This document shows, one piece after another, positions 5,710 through 6,188 of a stretch of 6,188 bases of DNA. Position 1 is the first letter of the stretch; every line of letters starts with the position of its first letter. The position numbers and the translations under genes are program-made. Under the pieces are notes generated by a model. That model ran no database searches. It was not told where the DNA came from and saw only the letters and a list, made by a program, of their open reading frames with translations. The DNA lies in the NCBI GenBank assembly GCA_028291485.1, contig JAQGHZ010000064.1, positions 1 to 6,188 on the forward strand. The letters are read 5' to 3'. The DNA is from Rubritepida sp. Lineage in GTDB: Bacteria; Pseudomonadota; Alphaproteobacteria; Acetobacterales; Acetobacteraceae.

Positions 5710-6188
5710 ATGGCGAAGGTTTGGGTCTATTGCTGGGATCACGTCCGTGGTGGGGAGGGGGCCGCCTGGGGCCATTCCTCGGTGCAGATCGAGGGCGGCG
5801 CCTATATCTCCTGGTGGCCCTCGAACGACGAGCAGCGCAACTACACGGTGGACGCCAAGAAGAACCCCACCCTCGCGAAGATCATGCGCACCTTCATCGG
5901 CACGACCAACGTCTACACGGTGAAGCACCGCTGCAACCCGACCTTGCAGGCCGACGTCCACCAGGAAGGCCGGGCCGCGGACGACGTGATCGAGATCGCC
6001 GAAGGCGTGCTGGACACGCAGAAGATCAGCCTGTGGTGGAAGGGCTACGAGTACGAGAAGGCGACCTACCACTCGATCAAGAAGAACTGCTCGACGACGG
6101 TGATCCGCGCGCTGCGCGCCGGCGGCTCGGACAAGGCCATGAGCACGGTGAGCGTCGACTGGTTCTCGAAGCGGAAGGGCTGGGAGCC
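5710..6188 (+). CDS. Putative permuted papain-fold (NlpC/P60-like) protein, 3' end missing
   Basis: The 159 visible codons read on past the right edge without a stop. ATG 5710 has a strong GGAGG eight bases upstream (5697-5701), which fixes the start. The sequence begins MAKVWVYCWDHV and has no signal peptide or membrane segment. Two blocks stand out: WGHSSVQIEGGAYISWWPS (20-38), containing His22, and KKNCSTTVIRALRAGG (124-139), containing Cys127. In permuted NlpC/P60-like papain folds (YiiX/LRAT type), the catalytic His sits in a GHSS-like strand before the Cys, which starts a helix after Asn. That layout fits here, so a cysteine hydrolase or acyltransferase is plausible, with the substrate unknown. 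Similar compact domains occur in secreted effectors and toxins, but no delivery domain or immunity gene is visible in the window. I do not recognise the exact family. Codon use resembles the neighbours, so nothing suggests recent transfer. The reading frame is confident; the function is tentative. Confidence 0.82.
   Translation, partial: MAKVWVYCWDHVRGGEGAAWGHSSVQIEGGAYISWWPSNDEQRNYTVDAKKNPTLAKIMRTFIGTTNVYTVKHRCNPTLQADVHQEGRAADDVIEIAEGVLDTQKISLWWKGYEYEKATYHSIKKNCSTTVIRALRAGGSDKAMSTVSVDWFSKRKGWE

Noticed and set aside
5621..5923. Plus-strand 100-residue open frame overlapping the 5710 gene in another frame
   Set aside because: No ribosome binding site or motif, and it stops inside the frame that carries GGAGG, the GHSS and NCS blocks and the GC3 bias.
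5665..6072. Minus-strand 135-residue open frame opposite the 5710 gene
   Set aside because: It is antisense to the better-supported plus-strand frame and has no recognisable domain.

Overview
The window is GC-rich DNA, with G or C at most third codon positions. Its gene types and the divergent argG arrangement fit an alphaproteobacterium, perhaps of the Acetobacteraceae/Rhodospirillales kind; that placement is inference from composition and general protein resemblance only. No rRNA, tRNA, CRISPR array or insertion sequence is visible. The window is densely coding: the longest gap is the 267 bp between argG and the last gene.

Seven consecutive genes lie on the minus strand, in this transcription order: argG (argininosuccinate synthase), a PaiB-type FMN-binding regulator, a short-chain dehydrogenase/reductase (SDR) with a non-canonical active site, a classical SDR, a GNAT acetyltransferase, an AhpD-like carboxymuconolactone decarboxylase, and an ECF41-group (SigJ-type) sigma factor that runs off the left edge. 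One gene on the plus strand starts at 5710 and runs off the right edge. It encodes a small, probably cytoplasmic protein with the His...Asn-Cys layout of permuted papain-fold (NlpC/P60-like) enzymes.

The left third holds a self-contained regulatory module. The ECF41 sigma gene starts with GTG inside the end of the AhpD-like gene. Upstream of the AhpD-like gene is a TGTCACA-N16-CGTC sequence that matches the promoter type known for ECF41 sigma factors. A second copy with one -35 mismatch and the same 16-nt spacing lies upstream of the GNAT gene, so the sigma factor may control all three genes.

The middle third (paiB-type gene and two SDRs) is tightly packed downstream of argG. Two genes there, paiB-type and the classical SDR, have their ribosome binding sites buried in the 3' arm of a long hairpin ending at the start codon. 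This suggests post-transcriptional control. No convincing Rho-independent terminator with a U-tract was found.

The divergent region 5443-5709 contains a perfect 24-bp palindrome and a 9-bp inverted repeat, both candidate operators or RNA hairpins for one or both flanking genes.
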